From NCBI GenBank assembly GCA_036679665.1, contig JAZHEJ010000063.1, positions 1 to 44,178 of the forward strand: a stretch of DNA of 44,178 nt, in the 5' to 3' direction. The translations under genes were made by a program, and so were the position numbers. Shown piece after piece: positions 42,200 to 44,178 of this stretch. Positions within the stretch are counted from its first letter, which is position 1. Each line of letters begins with the position of its first letter. The notes below the pieces were generated by a model, which ran no database searches, was not told the origin of the DNA, and saw only the letters and a list, made by a program, of their open reading frames with translations. Origin of the DNA: Tethybacter castelli (GTDB lineage Bacteria > Pseudomonadota > Gammaproteobacteria > Tethybacterales > Tethybacteraceae).

Positions 42200-44178
42200 G
42201 AAACTGGAACTTTTGCAGGTTGTCTTCGGGCTTGCTACGCACAGGGAATCCGTAGGACAACACGATTGGGAAAATAGGGGTACGCACTTTGACAAACACT
42301 CCGGCTGAAACCTTCAGCAGATCTCTGCTATCATTGAAATGGTCAAACGAATCCCACAAGCCGGCACTGTCGACAAACAACCCGCCCCGCACACTTTCAC
42401 CATCAAGCACATTCAAAGGACGCGCAATCTCAGCACTCGCGGCAAGCAAAAAACGCCCGCCAATCGAAGAATTGTTACCCTGCGGACCGATGCGGTCGGT
42501 ATCGAAACCGCGCAAAAGTGAACTGGGTAATAGGTATCGCTTGTAAAAGGGAAAAATCTCACCGGATCCATAACTATCGCTGTATCTAATCTGACTTGAT
42601 ATTTTTAGCACATATTCAGCGTCAAATTCAACCGGCTGATAAAAATCGCCGCTAAGAAACGCCTGATAATATTTGGCGTCCGAACCCGGCGCGGTGGTCC
42701 GCACATTAAGCCGGGCGGAAATACCCTCCGACGGATCAAAGCCTCGATCAAGCGAGTTGTAGCGCACTCCGGTTATCACATAGTATGTGTCTTGCCTTTC
42801 TCCATAGCGTTCGGCGTATTCACGCGAGAGATTGTCAAACGGTTCGGTAGCGTCCTCGCGGGCAACAATCTCGTTGAAACGATTGAGCTTGGCGCGTTCA
42901 AATTCCGCTCCGGCGTCCCATGACCAGTTGCGGTCCACCGGCACGTTGTAAGTAAGTCTGGTACCGATTCGGTCGATACTGTTTTCGCTGGTGACATTAT
43001 TGTCCGGCTTGTCGTTGGTGGAAAAAACACTAAAAGAACGCGTAATACCCGAGTCGGTTATGTTGGGCTGAGTAAAGGTAAGTTCGATTTTGTTTTCGTC
43101 GTCGCTGGTGCTGAAATTCACATCCAAATCGTTGCCGGTTCCGAAAATGTTGTTGCGCAAAATGTCGAGGCTAAATGAAACTCCCGACGCGTTCGAATAA
43201 CCGGCACCGATCAAAAACGTACCGCGACTGCTTTCGGTCACATCAAAATTGATATCAACCTGATCTTCTCCCACTCGATTTTCAACGGCCTGCGCCTGAT
43301 TCAAATATTGATTGCGCCGAAGCCTAACTAGCGAATAGTCAAGCTTTTCTTGCGAAAAAACTTCCCCTTCAAGTATCTCGAGCTGCCGACGCAACACTTC
43401 GTCGCGAGTCTGACTGTTGCCTGTGAAACCAATCTTGCGCACCTCGACCAGCCGATCGGGGATCGCGTCAAAATCAAGATTTACTAAAAGCCGTTCATCG
43501 TCAATCTGTTCGGTAACCTCAATCTGCGCAAACGCGTAGCCGCGGTTACGCAACAAAAGGCGCAATTCCTGGCGAAAATCCTCGACTGATTTTTCCGAAT
43601 ATACTTCTCCTTCAACGAAAGGAGCGGCGGCGGCGATCGCTTTTTCATCGATTTCCACTTCGGACGCGAACTGATATTCGCCAAACCGGTATTGCGCACC
43701 TTCTGAAATCAGAATGTCAATCGCGACCCCGCTAGTTTCGGACAACACCCGAACGTCTTGAGCGATTATCTGAAGGCGGATATAGCCTCTTTCAAAATAA
43801 TACTGCCGCAACCGTTCCAAATCGCCTTCAAATGTTTCCTGCTTGAAAATATCACGGTCAAAAAATGAGTTGATAATTCCTTCCGTGCGCAACTCGAACA
43901 GGTCGGTCAGATCGTCTTCGTCAAACACGACGTTGCCGTGTATGTTTAGCGAACCGATCCGCGCCGGCTCGCCTTCATTGATAACGACCACCACATCGAC
44001 GCGATTACTTTCCAAAGGAACCGTCACCACTTGCGCGGAAGACAAAAAATAGCTGTTCTGGCGGTAGAAGCTGTTCAAAATGTTCGCGATCGTATCGTCG
44101 GTATCACGGTCAAAAAATGAGTTGATAATTCCTTCCGTGCGCAACTCGAACAGGTCGGTCAGATCGTCTTCGTCAAAC
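42186..44178 (-). CDS. bamA: Outer-membrane protein assembly factor BamA, C-terminal part (cut by contig end)
   Basis: About 664 residues are visible, from within the POTRA region to the end. POTRA-type units are recognisable (NRVDVVVVINEGEPARIGSL; ERLRQYYFERGYIRLQI; GYAFAQIEV). The 16-strand barrel follows, with the loop-6 motif LLRGFD (VRGF equivalent) and a C-terminal FQFRVGF ending in Phe. BamA folds and inserts outer-membrane proteins. The most N-terminal 26 codons in the window repeat a downstream POTRA segment exactly at DNA level and may be an assembly error. The gene leads into skp-lpxD-fabZ-lpxA-lpxB-rnhB. Confidence 0.96.
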   Translation of the reverse strand, partial: FDEDDLTDLFELRTEGIINSFFDRDTDDTIANILNSFYRQNSYFLSSAQVVTVPLESNRVDVVVVINEGEPARIGSLNIHGNVVFDEDDLTDLFELRTEGIINSFFDRDIFKQETFEGDLERLRQYYFERGYIRLQIIAQDVRVLSETSGVAIDILISEGAQYRFGEYQFASEVEIDEKAIAAAAPFVEGEVYSEKSVEDFRQELRLLLRNRGYAFAQIEVTEQIDDERLLVNLDFDAIPDRLVEVRKIGFTGNSQTRDEVLRRQLEILEGEVFSQEKLDYSLVRLRRNQYLNQAQAVENRVGEDQVDINFDVTESSRGTFLIGAGYSNASGVSFSLDILRNNIFGTGNDLDVNFSTSDDENKIELTFTQPNITDSGITRSFSVFSTNDKPDNNVTSENSIDRIGTRLTYNVPVDRNWSWDAGAEFERAKLNRFNEIVAREDATEPFDNLSREYAERYGERQDTYYVITGVRYNSLDRGFDPSEGISARLNVRTTAPGSDAKYYQAFLSGDFYQPVEFDAEYVLKISSQIRYSDSYGSGEIFPFYKRYLLPSSLLRGFDTDRIGPQGNNSSIGGRFLLAASAEIARPLNVLDGESVRGGLFVDSAGLWDSFDHFNDSRDLLKVSAGVFVKVRTPIFPIVLSYGFPVRSKPEDNLQKFQFRVGF
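43850..43926. repeat. Internal copy of a 77-bp exact direct repeat in bamA
   Basis: Identical to 44102-44178, at a distance of 252 bp (84 codons, in frame). It encodes the end of one POTRA unit (LTDLFELRTEGIINSFFDRD region). Confidence 0.95.
44102..44178. repeat. Terminal copy of the 77-bp direct repeat at the contig end
   Basis: The final 77 bases equal 43850-43926 exactly; the base before differs. Identity of this exact length at a contig end is what a k=77 de Bruijn assembler leaves. Confidence 0.95.

Noticed and set aside
41666..42277. 203-codon plus-strand frame
   Set aside because: Antisense to skp; no supporting motif or ribosome-binding site.
1..44178. CRISPR arrays, tRNA or rRNA genes, prophage modules
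   Set aside because: No regularly spaced repeats, cloverleaf signatures, rRNA landmarks or phage structural genes were found by reading both strands.

Overview
The window looks like a complete metagenomic or single-cell contig from a Gram-negative gammaproteobacterium. Evidence for this is the lpxD-fabZ-lpxA-lpxB-rnhB block behind bamA and skp, a full atpIBEFHAGDC operon, the heptose-LPS genes hldE and waaF, and gammaproteobacterial-type dapD, ygfZ and gloA. I cannot name a genus. Both ends cut genes (a GMC oxidoreductase on the left, bamA on the right). There is one N-gap (7650-7687), and the last 77 bases repeat an internal stretch exactly. No rRNA, tRNA or CRISPR array was recognised.

Region 1 (1-11805, all minus strand) is a tightly packed catabolic operon of eleven genes. 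In transcription order they are: Gfo/Idh/MocA dehydrogenase, class I CoA-transferase, enoyl-CoA hydratase/isomerase, aldehyde dehydrogenase (interrupted by the gap), a GtsA-like sugar-binding protein, two permeases, an MsmK/UgpC-type ATPase, a GMC oxidoreductase, an SDR, and a second GMC oxidoreductase that runs off the contig. Several junctions overlap as TGATG or GTGA. The set pairs sugar-type ABC uptake with several oxidation steps and CoA-thioester chemistry. I do not recognise the pathway; it is the best candidate here for an undescribed system.

Region 2 (11806-20400, minus strand) is an accessory/defence island. It holds a solitary beta-class DNA methyltransferase with a short ORF behind it, a ZomB/AftB-like GT-C membrane glycosyltransferase, a Type III restriction-modification pair in the order res-mod, and the 3' remnant of an IS1595-family transposase with a 40-codon ORF.

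Region 3 (20403-28470) is an envelope and metabolism block. A GT22 (ALG9-like) mannosyltransferase is flanked by two DUF3108 paralogues. waaF follows convergently; nadB and hldE overlap on the plus strand, divergent from waaF across a short palindrome; and an FkbM-type methyltransferase comes last.

Region 4 (28480-36347, minus strand) is the ATP synthase operon preceded by ygfZ. It has a good extended -10 promoter, and its c subunit carries a signal-peptide-like N-terminus. Region 5 is dapD (plus strand), then gloA and the outer-membrane/lipid A operon rnhB-lpxB-lpxA-fabZ-lpxD-skp-bamA, transcribed from the right end towards the left.
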